A program made the position numbers and the translations under genes. A stretch of 64,000 bases of DNA from Curvularia sp. ZM96. Lineage: Eukaryota > Ascomycota > Dothideomycetes > Pleosporales > Pleosporaceae. The notes beneath the pieces are model-generated. The model saw only the letters and a list, made by a program, of their open reading frames with translations, made no database searches and was not told the origin of the DNA. The stretch lies in the NCBI GenBank assembly GCA_022457065.1, contig JAJGBQ010000001.1, forward strand, positions 6,076,001-6,140,000, written 5' to 3'. Below are positions 1 through 12,315 of this stretch, in pieces (position 1 is the first letter of the stretch; each line of letters opens with the position of its first letter).

Positions 1-1
1 T

Positions 2-67
2 ACTACCCAAGCTCCAGCCTCGTCGACCGGAAAGTATGTACCTCGCCACCTGAGGGATCGCCAGTAG
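2..67 (+). CDS. 3' end of an unidentified gene (partial)
   Basis: The second forward frame is open from the left edge of the window to a TAG at 65-67 and encodes 21 residues ending GKYVPRHLRDRQ. The short motif YVPxHLR is seen in RNA-associated translation proteins (for example near the N-terminus of Ded1-type helicases), so a translation or RNA-binding protein is possible. The stretch is too short to name. A longer open stretch in frame 1 (to about 195) has less protein-like content. The rest of the gene lies left of the window. Confidence 0.35.
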   Translation, partial: TTQAPASSTGKYVPRHLRDRQ

Positions 68-877
68 AAAATGGCAATGAAAAGCTAGGCGTTCGTTTTG
101 TTTCTACGCTTTTTACGATTGACGACTGGTCAAAAGCGGGTACAGGACGGATATCAAGGCATGGGCAGGGAGTTTGTGCTTCTACTACTTGTTCTTAGAG
201 TGAGCGGTTACGAACATGCGCCCACAGTGTGTAGTTTTGTTTTTTTGCCAATACATTTCGACTTTTCTTCACCACTCTGGGATCTTGATTGTTATTCCTG
301 ATGTTGTGCATTTTTACTATCGTGACTTGGTGGTGTTGGTATCGTCCTGATTCATATCAGGTATTTTACAACTGCGAATCAGATGATGTCACATTATGTT
401 GTCATTGGGTTGTACAGAACCCTCTCGTTTGGGTCCTGCTCCTCGGTACGGTTTTGACAAGGTGACAAGGCTGTAGTCAAGACTATTTCTGATTGACTGG
501 CCCTTTCGCAGAGCAGTTCAGCCGACGCATAGCCCGTTCTGCCATGATGTATGCTTGTCTCGTGATGATAAGAATGTACGAATGACAACGACGCCCGCCG
601 TTCTAGCATGTTCCGCAACAGCAACCAGACGCAAATGCCCAACCTAAGCTCTCTTCCAGCCACAGCATACTGAATAAACATTCGCATTGCATCACCTCTG
701 TGACGGGTTTGGCTGATGTTCATGCAGGGCGGTTGCATGCACGTGCATTGCCAACAGCTCGCCAAACCAAGAGCAACCAATGCACCGGGCCATTAGTTCG
801 CGATAGCCCCGCCATTGATCTCCAACTCTCGCGCAACCAACCTCTGTCCAGTTTCCACCTCCACATCTACGCCCACG
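68..877. other. Intergenic region upstream of SNX3
   Basis: No convincing coding sequence was seen on either strand. It holds the 3' flank of the partial gene at the left edge and the promoter and 5' leader of SNX3; the 100 bases before the SNX3 ATG are C-rich, as is common in ascomycete leaders. Confidence 0.5.
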
Positions 878-1475
878 ATGCAGTCCCTACCAGATGCGCG
901 ATCGCAGAGCTTTGAGGAGCTGTATGGCCCTCCCGAGAACTTCCTGGAGATAGAGGTAGGCTGATTTGGAGCTTCCTTACCCTTGTGTGACCTGCAGCCT
1001 TGCTCACATCTGTCGCGTGCACAGGTTAGAAACCCTATGACACACGGTAAGTGTAAGCGCTTCGAGTCTGTAGCAGGGCTCGCTAACAGAGTACCAGGAG
1101 TCGGCCGTGGCATGTACACCACCTACGAGATCGTGATGCGCACCAACATCCCCGCCTTCAAGCTCAAGTCGTCGACAGTCCGCCGCCGGTACAGCGAATT
1201 TGAAGCCTTCCGTGACATCCTCGAGCGCGAGTCGGCGCGCGTCACCATACCGCCGCTGCCGGGCAAGGTCCTGACAAACCGCTTTTCGGACGATGTGATT
1301 GAGCACCGACGGGAAGGGCTTCAGCGATTCCTGCAAATAGTGGTTGGCCATCCACTACTGCAAACCGGCAGCAAGGTGCTTGCGGCATTTGTGCAGGGTG
1401 AGTCGATAGGTAGTGAATATTCGAAGCGGCGACTGACTGTTGGCAGACCCAAATTGGGACAGGCACGCGTGGTAG
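878..1475 (+). CDS. SNX3: Sorting nexin-3 (Grd19-type PX protein)
   Basis: This is a small PX-domain protein that binds phosphatidylinositol-3-phosphate on endosomes and works with retromer to recycle cargo to the Golgi. Four exons are read as 878-955, 1025-1046, 1098-1397 and 1447-1475, giving 142 aa. The ends are highly characteristic: exon 1 ends FLEIE, exon 2 supplies VRNPMTHG, and exon 4 encodes DPNWDRHAW followed by TAG, matching the SNX3/Grd19 family. The PX core contains the RRRYSEFEAF basic patch and the PPLPGK loop that contact the lipid head group. Exon 2 is only 22 nt. The 142-residue length fits SNX3 proteins, which are essentially a lone PX domain. Start and splice sites are well supported by frame continuity. 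Confidence 0.93.
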
Positions 1476-2011
1476 AAAAAGTCGGGAGCAGGTCATGTCG
1501 ACAGGCAATCACCAGCAAAACTATTTTTCTACAGGCAGGTCTAAGTCGATAGTTTGGGATGGTGACGGAGAAAATGTTATTTTCGGTATGCCGCATTTTC
1601 TGCGTGATGGAGCGACGAGGCGTTCTGGAGAACTATTTGGTACTCGATTTCAAGTTATACGGATACTCAGTCAGAGAATGCAATAATGTCCTAACCTACT
1701 CTTGCGTGAACAGTGCTGCTTGATGTGTACGGGCCGTAGCAAACCTTAAGCAATCCAAGACTAGTTGGAGCCATGCCAGTGTGCTCATCACCCCACGAGC
1801 ACCCCATGTCTGACATCCGCGGTCAGTTTCTCGGTGCAGCGCTAGTGATGTAACAAGCAAGGCGTGGGGTCTAGTACAAGCAAAAGTTTTTGGGGCGAAC
1901 TACCTTAACCCTGCCTGCCCATGTTCTTAACTTCGCGCGTCTCCGAGTACATCCTCAAGCTATCCACCATTTGCTTTGATCGCCGTCTCGCATTCTGACC
2001 ATTCTCGCATC
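1476..2011. other. Intergenic region between SNX3 and the symporter gene
   Basis: No gene was seen. It contains the SNX3 3' region and the promoter of the sodium:solute symporter gene. Confidence 0.5.
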
Positions 2012-4277
2012 ATGGGTATGCCATCGCAGCCGGCGTCCAACGCCATCATCTACCTTACCCTCGGCGCCTTTTTGTGAGTAGACGTCATGGTTCATTGCGA
2101 GCTGCGGACCGTACTAATATGTGTACGAATCAGGGTCCTGGGATGCTTCGTTGCATGGCGACTGCGACACCAGTCCAAGACCGAGTGGCTATCTAGCAAC
2201 CGCACACAGAAGGGTTAGCACCAGCTTCTTCCCCCAGTTTTTTTGCGCCACTGCGCAAAAGACTGTCTCTCGTGTTCAGTGAAAAAACGAATTATCTGAC
2301 GGTTATGCAGGCGTCCCGCTCGCTTTCAATTTCATCGCATCGGGTGAGTGCATTCGTGCACCTGTGCTTTGCACATGAAGAGCAGCGGCAGTATCGGTAT
2401 TCACCATGATCGCGACCTTTATCGCTAGTAGGACCATGTCGTCTTTAGAGCGCATGTCCTCGTGTGAGGCAATTTGAAATCCTCCAGGTTCGTATTGAGA
2501 TCTCTCGCAGAAGCTGGCCTCAAAATCACTACGCTCGAGAGTCATTGTTACTCTTGCGCGCTGATATGAGGCCGGTCTTTTGTGCGGCTACACTGCGGGC
2601 GCGGAACTGAGGCTGGGTCAATGCATTGACTCAGCCAAAGGGAAGCTGAGAAGTACCGTAAGAACTCGATCAAGATAATACTTGCGTGAGGAACGTGCTG
2701 CCGCTACTCCCCCTACACTTCCCCCCTCATTGACTTGACGCTGACCTAGGCTTCCCTAACTCATAGCTCTCGGATCCGGTATTCTATTCACGTACCCCCA
2801 AATCGCCACCATTGCTGGTGTTCAGGGCTTACTAGTATACGCCTTGTCTTCCTCTCTGCCGCTCCTCGTCTTTGGCGCGCTGGGACCCATCATTAGACGC
2901 AAATGCCCAGAAGGTTTTGTCTTGACCGAATGGACCAGGCAGCGTTATGGAGTAGTTGCAGGCATCTTTCTCAGTGCTTGCACACTCATAACCATGTTCC
3001 TGTACATGGTTGCTGAGCTTTCTGCACTGCAACAGATCGTCACTCTGCTAACAGGGTTGAACGGGCTTCCCGTTGTCATCGTCGAGTGTGCCATTACTAC
3101 CATTTATACCTGTAAGTGTGATCTCACCAAAACAAGGGGATGGTCAGCTAACAATGACAGCGCTTGGCGGCTTCAAAGTCTCCTTCATAACCGACAACAT
3201 TCAGGGTGTGATGGTCATTGGACTTATCATCATGGGAGTGATTGCTGTTGGCGTTGAAACCGACATTGACCGCTCGTTGATTGACAAATCCGGTTATCTT
3301 GAGTCCAGTCTGCTAGGATGGCAGCTTATCTACATTCTCCCTGTCGCCATTCTCACCAACGACTTTTTCCTCTCGGGATTTTGGATGCGCACCTTTGCCT
3401 CCCGCACTGACAAGGATTTGTGGATTGGAGTCTCACTCGCGAGTATGGGCATCCTCATCATTCTCACGCTGCTTGGTGTCGCGGGTATGCTTGCTGCATG
3501 GTCTGGTGCCTATACCATTGGCGATGAAGCGAACGGCTCCCTTGCCTTCTTCCTTCTCCTCGAGAAACTACCTGCCTGGGTTGTGGGCGTGGTACTCGTC
3601 ATGACTGTCTCGCTTTCTACCGCTGCATTTGACTCTTTCCAGTCCGCCATGGTCAGCACGGGAAGCAATGACTTCTTCCGCAACAAGTTAAACATATGGA
3701 TCATCCGCGCCTGCGTTGTGGCGCTCATCTTCCCCGTCGTTGTCGTCGCACTGCGCAGCCCGGATATCCTGCAGATCTTCTTGATCAGTGATCTTGTCAG
3801 TGCGGCTGTTGTTCCCTGCTTGGTCATTGGTCTGAATGATAGGTTCTATTGGTACCGCGGTTTTGACTTTGTGGTTGGAGGACTTGGAGGTATCTTCACC
3901 ATCTTCCTATTCGGACTTGTGTACTATGATGGCGATGTCACCCTTGCTGGTAAACTACTCTTGCTTGAGGGTGGACTGTACGCAAATGACTGGAGTGCTT
4001 TTGGTAAGTCAACGCTGGATTCATTCCATCGTCGTAGATGTTTGCTAACTGCTGTACAGGAGCGTTTGTGGCCGCGCCATTTGGCGGTCTCTTGTGGGCT
4101 TTTGGCGCTTGCGCTCTTCGCATCAGCTTCATCTGGGTTATGGCAAAAGTTCAAGGCCGTCGCTTCGACGCTTTTGACCGGCCCATTCCTCGGCCTGGTG
4201 CGATCGATGACCACGATGCTGATGCTGTTCTCGAGAATAGCAGTGTTCAGGCCGGTCAAAAGGGAACCTTCTTTTAA
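2012..4277 (+). CDS. Sodium:solute symporter family transporter (DUR3-like)
   Basis: A polytopic plasma-membrane transporter of the SSS family, nearest in character to fungal DUR3-like urea/polyamine uptake proteins, but shorter (526 aa against roughly 650-700 for DUR3). Exons read 2012-2073, 2134-2213, 2311-2343, 2767-3111, 3161-4003 and 4060-4277, total 1581 nt, in frame throughout. SSS hallmarks are the segment SALGSGILFTYPQIATIAG after the first helix and GGFKVSFITDNIQG in the middle; about a dozen hydrophobic segments are visible. The ATG at 2012 precedes the first membrane helix directly. Intron 3 (2344-2766) is 423 nt, far longer than the other four (about 50-100 nt), and carries a palindrome with a Gcn4/AP-1 core. 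The substrate is not readable from sequence; urea, polyamine or another nitrogenous solute is an inference. Confidence 0.85.
2611..2636. promoter_or_regulatory. Palindrome with TGACTCA core inside intron 3
   Basis: Two 12-nt arms with one mismatch flank a 2-nt centre. The right arm contains TGACTCA (2627-2633), the consensus for Gcn4/CpcA- and AP-1-type bZIP proteins; the left arm carries the one-base variant. It lies in the unusually long third intron of the symporter gene. A regulatory role is inference. Confidence 0.35.
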
Positions 4278-4775
4278 GATCAAGGAAGAAAAATTAAGAG
4301 GAATTGTCTGAGGGTGTTCTCACAAGAAATGAAGGTGGATAGGTAGAGGAGCTGGGTAATGCAATGTTGTTCTCCATTGATGGAGATGGATACAAGAACG
4401 GGTGGATATACATATTGGACTTGGAGCAAACCAAAATCAAAACACTCTTTTGTGCTAGACATTGCGACATTTCTAATTATCGTGGTCCGACAAGTGGCAT
4501 TTGTAAAATTGATGTCGAAGTAGAGAGTGTAAGAAAAGATCGAAATTGCATAGTACAAGGAGGTACTGACAAAAAGATTGGCGCTGTGGAGTTGAAGTGG
4601 GGGCGGGGCAGATCGACAGGGTTCATGACGAAGCTTCACATCGCCCGAAATATTCGACAGTTTGCAAGGCAGCAGGATTTCACAACACCGACGCTGTTTG
4701 ACAATAAGATAGCATCTCCTGGCTTATTCAACTTGACACAGAGACTCTATACATTGTATCGCCGAGACCGCAGCC
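4278..4775. other. Intergenic region between symporter gene and PLP2
   Basis: No gene was seen. It is the 3' flank of the symporter gene and the promoter of PLP2. Confidence 0.5.
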
Positions 4776-5652
4776 ATGCAGATGCCAGACATGCCAGTCA
4801 ATGTCCCTGTGGACGACCCCAACGCCGATACCGAATGGCAAGCCAGTCCACCAAGCAGTTATCTTGAGATCGCAACCACATCTAACACATATGTAACAGG
4901 AACGACATTCTCCGCAAACATGGCGTCATCCCTGAGAAGCCCCCGTCGCCAACCCCCATGATCCAAGAAGCACTCGAGCAGGCGAGACAGCTAGCGCATG
5001 AGAACCGGCTCGAAGGCAAAGATCTAGACGAGCTGGCCGAGCTGGAAGACGACGAAGATGACGATTTCCTCGAATCGTACCGCCAAAAGCGCATGGCTGA
5101 GCTTTCGAGCATAAAAACATCTTCGGTTTACAACCAAGTCTACCACCTACAAAAGCCCGATTACTCGCGCGACGTGACCGAAGCAAGCAAGGATGCGTAC
5201 GTGCTTGTGCTCCTGACAAGCTCCACGGGGACGAACACAGAAAGCAGGGTCATGATTGAGCACTGGCGGGAGCTGGCGAAGCGCTTTGGAGACGTCAAGT
5301 TTTGCCAGATGAGGGCAGACTTGTGCATAGAGGGGTACCCAGATAAGAACACGCCGACGATTCTGATATACAAGGATGGAGATATCAAGAGGCAGATTGT
5401 AACGCTGATGCAGTTGGGAGGACCGAGGACAAGTGTGCAAGGTGAGTGCTTTGAGAGCTTCGATTTTTTCCCTAGGTAGAGACACTATGCTGATGCAACA
5501 CAGATTTGGAAAAGGTGCTAGTGGACGTTGGAGCCGTAAAACTTGGAGACACGCGTTTACAACGCAAGAAGGAGGACGAAGATGAGACCTCGAACAAGAT
5601 ACGACAAGGCAAGGCTGCGACCGCCGAGGACGACGACAGTGATTGGGATTGA
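4776..5652 (+). CDS. PLP2: Phosducin-like protein, PLP2/PhLP2 class
   Basis: A cytosolic co-chaperone with a thioredoxin-like fold that assists the CCT chaperonin in folding actin and tubulin. Exons 4776-4837, 4900-5441 and 5504-5652 give 250 aa. The N-terminus reads through a conserved TEWNDILRKHGVIP box, followed by an acidic helix (EDDEDDDF), the phosducin box around MAELSS and the thioredoxin-like domain (roughly 80-210) with ADLCIEGYPDKNTPT and ILIYKDGD. The C-terminus is acidic (DDDSDWD), as usual in the family. Intron 1 (4838-4899) has a GC donor (TG|GCAAGC) and an AG acceptor with a CTAAC branch site. Only this GC-AG splice rebuilds the conserved box, so the assignment is firm. Confidence 0.92.
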
Positions 5653-7995
5653 GGGCAATACCTGAGATCCCTTTTCCCCCAAAGGCCCCCCAAACCCCTC
5701 TCTGGGCCAGAAAGGTAGGCGGGTGATTGCCTACCCCCTGCCGTTTGTTTTTCCGTCTTGCAGCGCATTTTGTAAACACAGATAAACTCAAGCGCTGTTT
5801 GCGATATCGAACGCACCTTCTAGACAAGGAGTCATGTTGCGAGATATGCAGGCGCGCGCGCGTGTGTGTGCCAACTGCAAAGCACAAGAACTTGCCCAAT
5901 TAGCCGAGATGGGAAGGGCGAGCCTTGTCTCCAACGTATGTTTCGTGCAGAAGCTAGGGGAAGGGTGGGGGGAAGGGGACGTTACATTTCTCAAAAGGGG
6001 AAGAGGCGCACAATACACTGGAATGGGAATGGGGAAATATGGCGTTGAATGTAACCAACTTTTGTTCCCTTCTCGTTTCTTAGCAAAGAAGGAGGGGGAG
6101 TGTGTATCTCCGTATGCAGAAATGTTGATTTGCATACTTGCATACCCAGTGAAACGAGATGATGAAAGGGAAGAAAAAAAAAAGGAATAGTCTCCGCGCA
6201 CGCCTCATTCACGCTGACCTCCATCTATGTCTCGATCAAAATCCAGCCTTCTACCTCATACATTCCCAGACAGACTCAGCCCCGACCCAGCCAGGATCTG
6301 ACAACCCCCTCACCCTCACCCTTTCATCCCTGCTACCCTGCTCCTCTCAACTGCAGCTACACTGTAGCTGCAGCATCGGTACCACCCAAACACTTAACCG
6401 ACGACCTAGACCTATCCGACCCCGGCCGCGCATCAAGGTCATGTCATCCAGCGGATGCCGCCTCGGTGGCTTATGTCACCTTCTGTACTGCCGGCTCGCA
6501 GTGGTGACACATGTTGCGCGGGGCAGGTGAGCTTGCTGACTAGACTAGGCCACCCGCGCGCCTTGCAGCTCTCCGATGCGTGTGTGTGTTGTTTTCGTGG
6601 GTGCCCGGATGGGTAGGTAGGTGCAGATGGGATTGACGGGGGGTGGCTGGGATGAGTGATGTGGATTTGCAGGTGCAGATTGCGATGATGTCCGGTAAGA
6701 GGGTGGTGGGGGAAATTGGGGGCCACGGGTCAAGGGGAGGGAGGGTGTAGGTACAAAGGTCACTCACTTGGGAACCAATGTACCTTCAGCCTATTACTTG
6801 GAAGAGCGTGGGTTGTGGTCGTCAAGGGATAGTGGGCTTGGAGGTTTTTGCAGGCGAGTACAAGTTGGGTTCGCCGTCTACTCGGGCTTCTTTCTTTTTT
6901 TTTCCCTCCATCTACGAATCGGACTTGGGCAGGTTTGCGTCAGGAAGTTGAGTCTCCCATGGTTCGATTCTGCATGGCCGGCTGGTTGCCTCTTGGAGGG
7001 TAGTATGGAACATGAAGCTTGGCATCAAGAATCATCGGTGTTTCCCAGAAACCATCATGTCTGGGCCTCCTCCTAGGTATGCCCACATGCGTCCTAGAGC
7101 TCAATTGGCTCAGTACTTGCGGCCGAAATTCCCCTGCTTGCTTCCTGTGCAGTCGACGATAGACTGTTGAGTCGGCCCGCCTGCCGTACTGACGATAGGA
7201 GCGTGGCATGTCCATGTACCCATGCCATTGGCTAGTTGCTTTCCCCCAAGAGATTTTGTACAAGTGACGCTGATTAACGTCTATTGCCTATTTCAGAAAG
7301 AGGTGATATAGGATGAGTGTACGAAGCAGTGCACGGCGTCTTCCGGAAGTCGTTTACAATGCGGCATTATACCATGCCCACCAAGAGAACATCGTGCATT
7401 TATCATGGGCCAATGTCTCGGAACACTATTCTCTCATCCTTGCTTCATCCATCAGGGTCGCAATGAAGACTCCTTCCGACCACCAGATATGGCTCCAAGA
7501 GCCGTGCCTTAACCGTTTCCAGCTGTATGAACACGCGTCAAATCCGCTGCACTTGCTCAGATGTTTCTTGCAGGACCCTAAGGGAGAACAAAAGCCACAA
7601 TGACCATTAGAATGCGACACGTGTTTGTGGGGGCTACACGAAGACAGAGACAGAAGGGAGATTGGAGTACCGATCAGAAATGGCGACTTGCTTGATTGTG
7701 GTGAGTGTATGCAGAATTTCGAGGGCCTGAGCCTGCCACTATTCGCTGTCGCAGTATGAACAAACCTATACGAAATGCGACTTTTCGTGATACATGAGTG
7801 CCCAATTTTGTGGGTCAACATAGCAGACAACCCAACCAACCGACCGACCGAGCAGCCAACCAACTACCCATGTGCTGGACGCCAAACACCAGAAACAACA
7901 TAATCATCGTATCAGTCCACGCAGTCGGGACGCAAAGGAATAGGGCAAATGGGGTATTGGGAGAAACGAAGGGATCAGCATGCGTGACTAATAGA
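5653..7995. other. Intergenic region between PLP2 and the bZIP gene (2.3 kb)
   Basis: Only short, compositionally odd ORFs occur; none resembles a protein family. It contains a CA/GT-like run near 5860-5870, a pyrimidine-rich stretch at 6200-6350, a perfect 23-nt palindrome at 6351-6373 and a CCAACCAACCGACCGACCG-type tetranucleotide run near 7825-7865. Both flanking genes end here, so it is mostly 3' flanking sequence. Confidence 0.45.
6351..6373. repeat. Perfect 23-nt palindrome
   Basis: Eleven-base arms, CTGCAGCTACA and its exact reverse complement, are separated by one C. It lies in a pyrimidine-rich stretch with no gene. Function unknown. Confidence 0.6.
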
Positions 7996-9058
7996 TCATA
8001 TTAGTTCATCGCCTCCACAGCGCCGCGACTCATCGATGGCTTGCCAAATGGCACTCTCTTCGAAGACGGGGCCGTGGCCATCGCACTTGGCGGAGCCTTT
8101 GAGCCGCTCACACACATCGGCCACGTCTACGAGACCTTGCTTGACGAGGGTATGCGACTGGATGAGGTCCCATGCCTTAGCAGCAGGGACTTCCTTGTCC
8201 CTAGCCAGTTGGCGGGAGTGCTCTCTGTCGGCAGCATTGATGACAGCGCCGTTGCTTACGGGTTGGACATTGTAGAAGTCGTCTTTCTCGTCCTCTTCCA
8301 GAAGGAGATGGGCACCGGGCGAAGGATAGCTTGCAGATACCGGGGGCGGTGGGGATACGGATGCGTGGCCGCTGGTGGCGCGCAGGATCTCGTTCTCGGT
8401 GCGAGCACGTTGTAGGGCAGCCTTTAGGCGCTCATTGTCGGACTGCAGGGAGTGTGTGCTGGATTCGAGGGCGGAGAGCTTGGTCTCAAGTTCCTTTACG
8501 TGTCGTTCCTTGCGTTCCCGAAAGGCACGCTGGCTGTATGGCGGAGAGAGGGTTAGCATCGAGTCGTCACGCAGTGCCAGGAGGGCAGAGAGGCTTACGC
8601 TGCCCGGTTCTGTGCCTTTCGCCTGCTCTGGGCAGGCGTCAGGTTGTCCTTCTCCTCACTGCTGCTACGCGTCCGGCTTATCCGGCCATCGTCGTACTCT
8701 GCGCCTATACCCGAGTCTACGCTGCCGACAGGCATGGGTGTGGTTGCTGGTGGGTTTTCTGGAGAGCCCTGTTGCGGGGTGGGCAGACCGTTGGTGAATC
8801 CAATGGCATCGTAGGAGGGAAACAGGATGGCGTCGAGAGGTTCCTATGCAGACAGCCCCAGATTAGTCATGATCACCGCCATATAGCAGGCCCGAATCCA
8901 CGGCGTCCGTCACACCACCCAGGAAAAACAAAAAACAAGAGACTCACTATGCTCCGTGCCGCGTCCGAGTCCAGCCCCGAGTGAGCAAACGAATGCGGGC
9001 TGACGCCCATGAGATGGCCGTACGACTGCTGGGGCGCGCCGTAGTAATTGTACTCCAT
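7996..9058 (-). CDS. bZIP transcription factor, Yap/Pap1 (AP-1-like) class
   Basis: A nuclear fungal AP-1-like regulator; members control stress, drug or metal responses. Exons, in transcription order, are 9058-8948, 8843-8599 and 8533-7996, giving 297 aa. The basic region spans about 109-130 and contains NRAAQRAFRERKE, the Yap/Pap1 signature that sets this class apart from Gcn4 types; heptad leucines follow to about residue 165. The second intron interrupts the basic region within AA/AQ codons. The C-terminal part holds a conserved block with cysteines (CERL, AKCDGHG) followed by FEESAIWQAI, reminiscent of the redox-sensitive cysteine-rich domain, but with fewer cysteines than Yap1. The N-terminus starts MEYNYYG. 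The 5' flank before the next gene is 3.3 kb, typical of regulator genes. Confidence 0.88.
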
Positions 9059-12000
9059 GGTGTCTTTGGCGTGGTCGGCGAATCACGGCCAACTCTGGAT
9101 GTCGGTGTGTTGATGAAGATGGTACAACGTATGTATACACCAAACACGAGGCAAACCTGCAGTGTGCCCCAAAACGAGATGCGTCGGAAACAGGACTCAC
9201 GATGGGCAGCTGAAGCTGCGGATCTTATATTTGCAGCGCACAGGTAGGGATGGAGCTTAGAGGTGCTCATTCCCGCTGCCTTCAGCCCACTTGGGAACAA
9301 GTACACGACCGGTAGCGCACATGCACCTCACCCCAGCACAACGGTTTCGACTCAAATGGCTGCTTAGTTGGCGTTTCCCCGACCTTCGTCTTCATGACCT
9401 TGCTCGAATCGTCATGCACTGCCGGCCACTCCTGCATACACGGCTCGCCTCCTATTTGGCAGCCCAACCCACAGCAACCAGCCCGTCTGGCTCGCGACAT
9501 GTACCAGTGCGGGCAACTTCACCTTCGCTTGCGCCTGTGGCTGAGTGCAGCGTTGTCGATGCTGATGCGGCAGCTATTAACCGCATCAGTCTCACTAAGG
9601 TGCTCCCGACTGCTCCCTGGTTAGCGGAAGCGTTGCTGACTGCGGCTTCGCAATCATGGCTCAGACATGCACCCCGATAGTAGTACTGTAGCATCAGAGG
9701 ACAGAGAATGAGGCCGCGATACCCCGCCTGGCCAGATCAAAGGCATCGTGAAGCTCGCCAGGTTGAGCAAAGTGTGTATCCACCCAGTCCCGTGTGTCCC
9801 TTGGCATTCTGGCCTCAGCCATGGCCATCGCTTGCATCTGGTAGGTGGACAGCGGATACTTCGACATGGGCATCCAAGGGGAACATTCACAAAGCCTGTC
9901 GATCAGTCCTGTCTGTCAGCACTAGGCCAATCCTCAAGCCACCTGCTGTTCCAGAGCCGATGCAATGTACATACCCCTCGTCCCGCCAATCACCTGCAAC
10001 CCTCTTGCGTGGTCCGCCGTGCCATGGGGGACAAGGCCCGGCTGTACATCGGCCACATGGAAGCAGGCCGACCTTGACAGCATGCCAGTCCCTGAGGGTA
10101 ATCACTTCAAAGCATTTTTTTTTCTCGCTGGCCAAGTGGGCCATGCGCATTGAGCTTGGGTCGGGCAAACATCTGGATCCAGCGGCAACCGGCTGCTCAG
10201 CCCTAAAGGAACATGCACATGTAATGATCATTTTCTTACCACCCATTACCCCGACCTGCCACTCTCCGTGTCTTGAACTAAAACCTCCGACTGCTAAGCA
10301 CTGCTTTTATGGCTATGTGCAAGACAATGCTCTGTGTACGATAAAGTTCTCAGCCCCGCACTCTGGTGCAAATCTTGCATCTCGGAATGGCCGCCTCAAC
10401 AGCCTAATCACGTAGCCACCATGCACAACCAGTAGCAGACCAGCATCGTTAGATGGTGCGAACCTTTCCCACCTTGCAGCTTTGGCCATGCTTCCTCTCA
10501 CTTTGTGTTGCGTCACTAGCCTGGTTCGGGCTTTTGATAATGCCTCTTTACTTCATGCAAACGCGTCTTCCGCGCTGTACTAGACAGTCATTTATCCATG
10601 GGGATCCCTATACCGGCGTTTTGCGCCACAATCCTGAGCCCCCCTGGTTAATACCTTAGTTCCGACTTCTCAGCTCTGCATCCGACTCATGGCCAGTCCG
10701 GTAGACGATCCGTTAACCGAACCAGCCGAACCATGCACTTGACAGCTAGCAAAGAATCCTGCGTCATCAGGCAATGGGGTTTTGGAGATTGCCGTACTAA
10801 CTTATCTATGGAGTCTTCGATGCAGTCGACATGGTACTACCATTACCCTTGACCGGGTCATAGCCGCTGTGCTACGCACATCCAGCCTAGCCCACTTCCA
10901 CACATGCACATGCTAGGCGAGCCAAACTGTCGACTTTCCCTCACAACGCTGGCCGGACCTAAGTGAGAAAGCCGGGGCCTCTACACAAATCCACGTGAAC
11001 TGTGATTGGCACATCGCTTTGGCCCAGAGCACTGTCGCCCGGTCATGGCTCAAAGTTGTCGTCAGAATCAGCTTCAGGCAGCCAGCGAGCCAGCGAGCCA
11101 GCTCGTCCCGCCCAGCACCAGACAGTTGGGTATTATAGCCTCCACTATAGTTTTGTCTTGGTCACGCACTCTTGTCTGGAACCTCTTCTCAGCTCGGACT
11201 TTAGGTCCGCCCGAGTTACCTAGCTCCTGGGAATAAGAACGTAGCAAACACGTGCAGATGGCCCAGAACAAAGAAGCAAAGTCCCCTTACCGCAAAACCC
11301 CCCTCACCCCGTGACCCAAGGGAAGCCACACTTTTGTGGCAAGAGGAAATTGTGAGCATGCTGATGGTAATGTTGGCCACAACTCGGGTCCATGCGCAGC
11401 ATTCGAAAAGGGCAAGTAGCAATGCATATTATCTAAGAATGGGAGCTCGTTGAGGGCAAAGCATTCACAGCGGATAAACATTCATCTCTCTACGCAAACC
11501 CGACAGTATTCAACGCAGAAATCTGAAGAAACTCATGACCCTTTCTCACTCTCCTTCCATCTTGGGGCCAGACTCTCCCCCTTCCTCTACCCACACTATG
11601 GACCCTGAGCCTCCCCCCCACCACCACCCACAGAAGCTCAAGCTTACCTACATCCACCGTCAGCAGATCACACCGCGGCTCCGCCTCCGCCTCTGGACCC
11701 TGCATGTCTAACACCATCATCCATGTGCGTCGTGTATGCGCATCCTCTGCCCGGAAAAAGCTTGTCATGCTTCGTATCTGCACATATATTTCCTGTAATC
11801 ATCATACCCAGGATCCCGAAGCAAGACTGAGTTTTGGTGAGGGATCGGCGGGCGTGCATGGAGCGTTGGATGGGTGGGTGATAGCGGCGAGCGGGTTGGT
11901 TGGTTGGTAGATAGGTAGGTACAGCATGGAGCTTGTGTGAATGGATGTGTTGAGCCATGGGGGTAGCTTGGGGAAGTTGTTGGGGAATAGATGGGGTATG

Positions 12001-12315
12001 TGGGAATAAGGTTGTGCAGTGTGTGGTTTGAGGTATTTATCATAGGTGCAGATGGGGAAACTGATAACTCTAGGAAACACATGTTGATACTGATTGATCA
12101 TGCTTCCAAAGCTGCAGTAGAAAACTAATTTACTACAGCGGGTTATTATCTTGCTGTATCATATGCGAAACGTCCGTTTCCTCTCATCGACAGCACAACG
12201 GTTGATGTCGTCATCATCACAACCAAGCATTCGCCAAGAACGTTGAGCTACTAAGAGAGACATCACCGATCAGCACTCTCCTGCGAACGCATTCGGTACG
12301 ATGTGAGTGCTCCAA
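9059..12315. other. Long intergenic region upstream of the bZIP gene (3.3 kb)
   Basis: Open frames up to about 235 codons exist, but they have no recognisable domains, overlap on both strands and lack fungal coding character, so I call none. It holds the bZIP promoter/leader and the 3' flank of the MFS gene. Between about 11870 and 12000 there is a simple tetranucleotide-like run (TTGGTTGG, TAGATAGGTAGGTA). Confidence 0.45.

Noticed and set aside
5834..6190. Open frame starting MLRDMQARARVC
   Set aside because: It runs through GCGC/GTGT and A-rich simple sequence in the PLP2 3' flank.
6940..6990. GGTTCGATTC resembling a tRNA B box
   Set aside because: No matching acceptor or D arm could be built around it.
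9708..10415. Open frame of 235 codons on the plus strand
   Set aside because: No domain, odd composition and overlapping frames on the other strand; it lies in the long upstream region of the bZIP gene.
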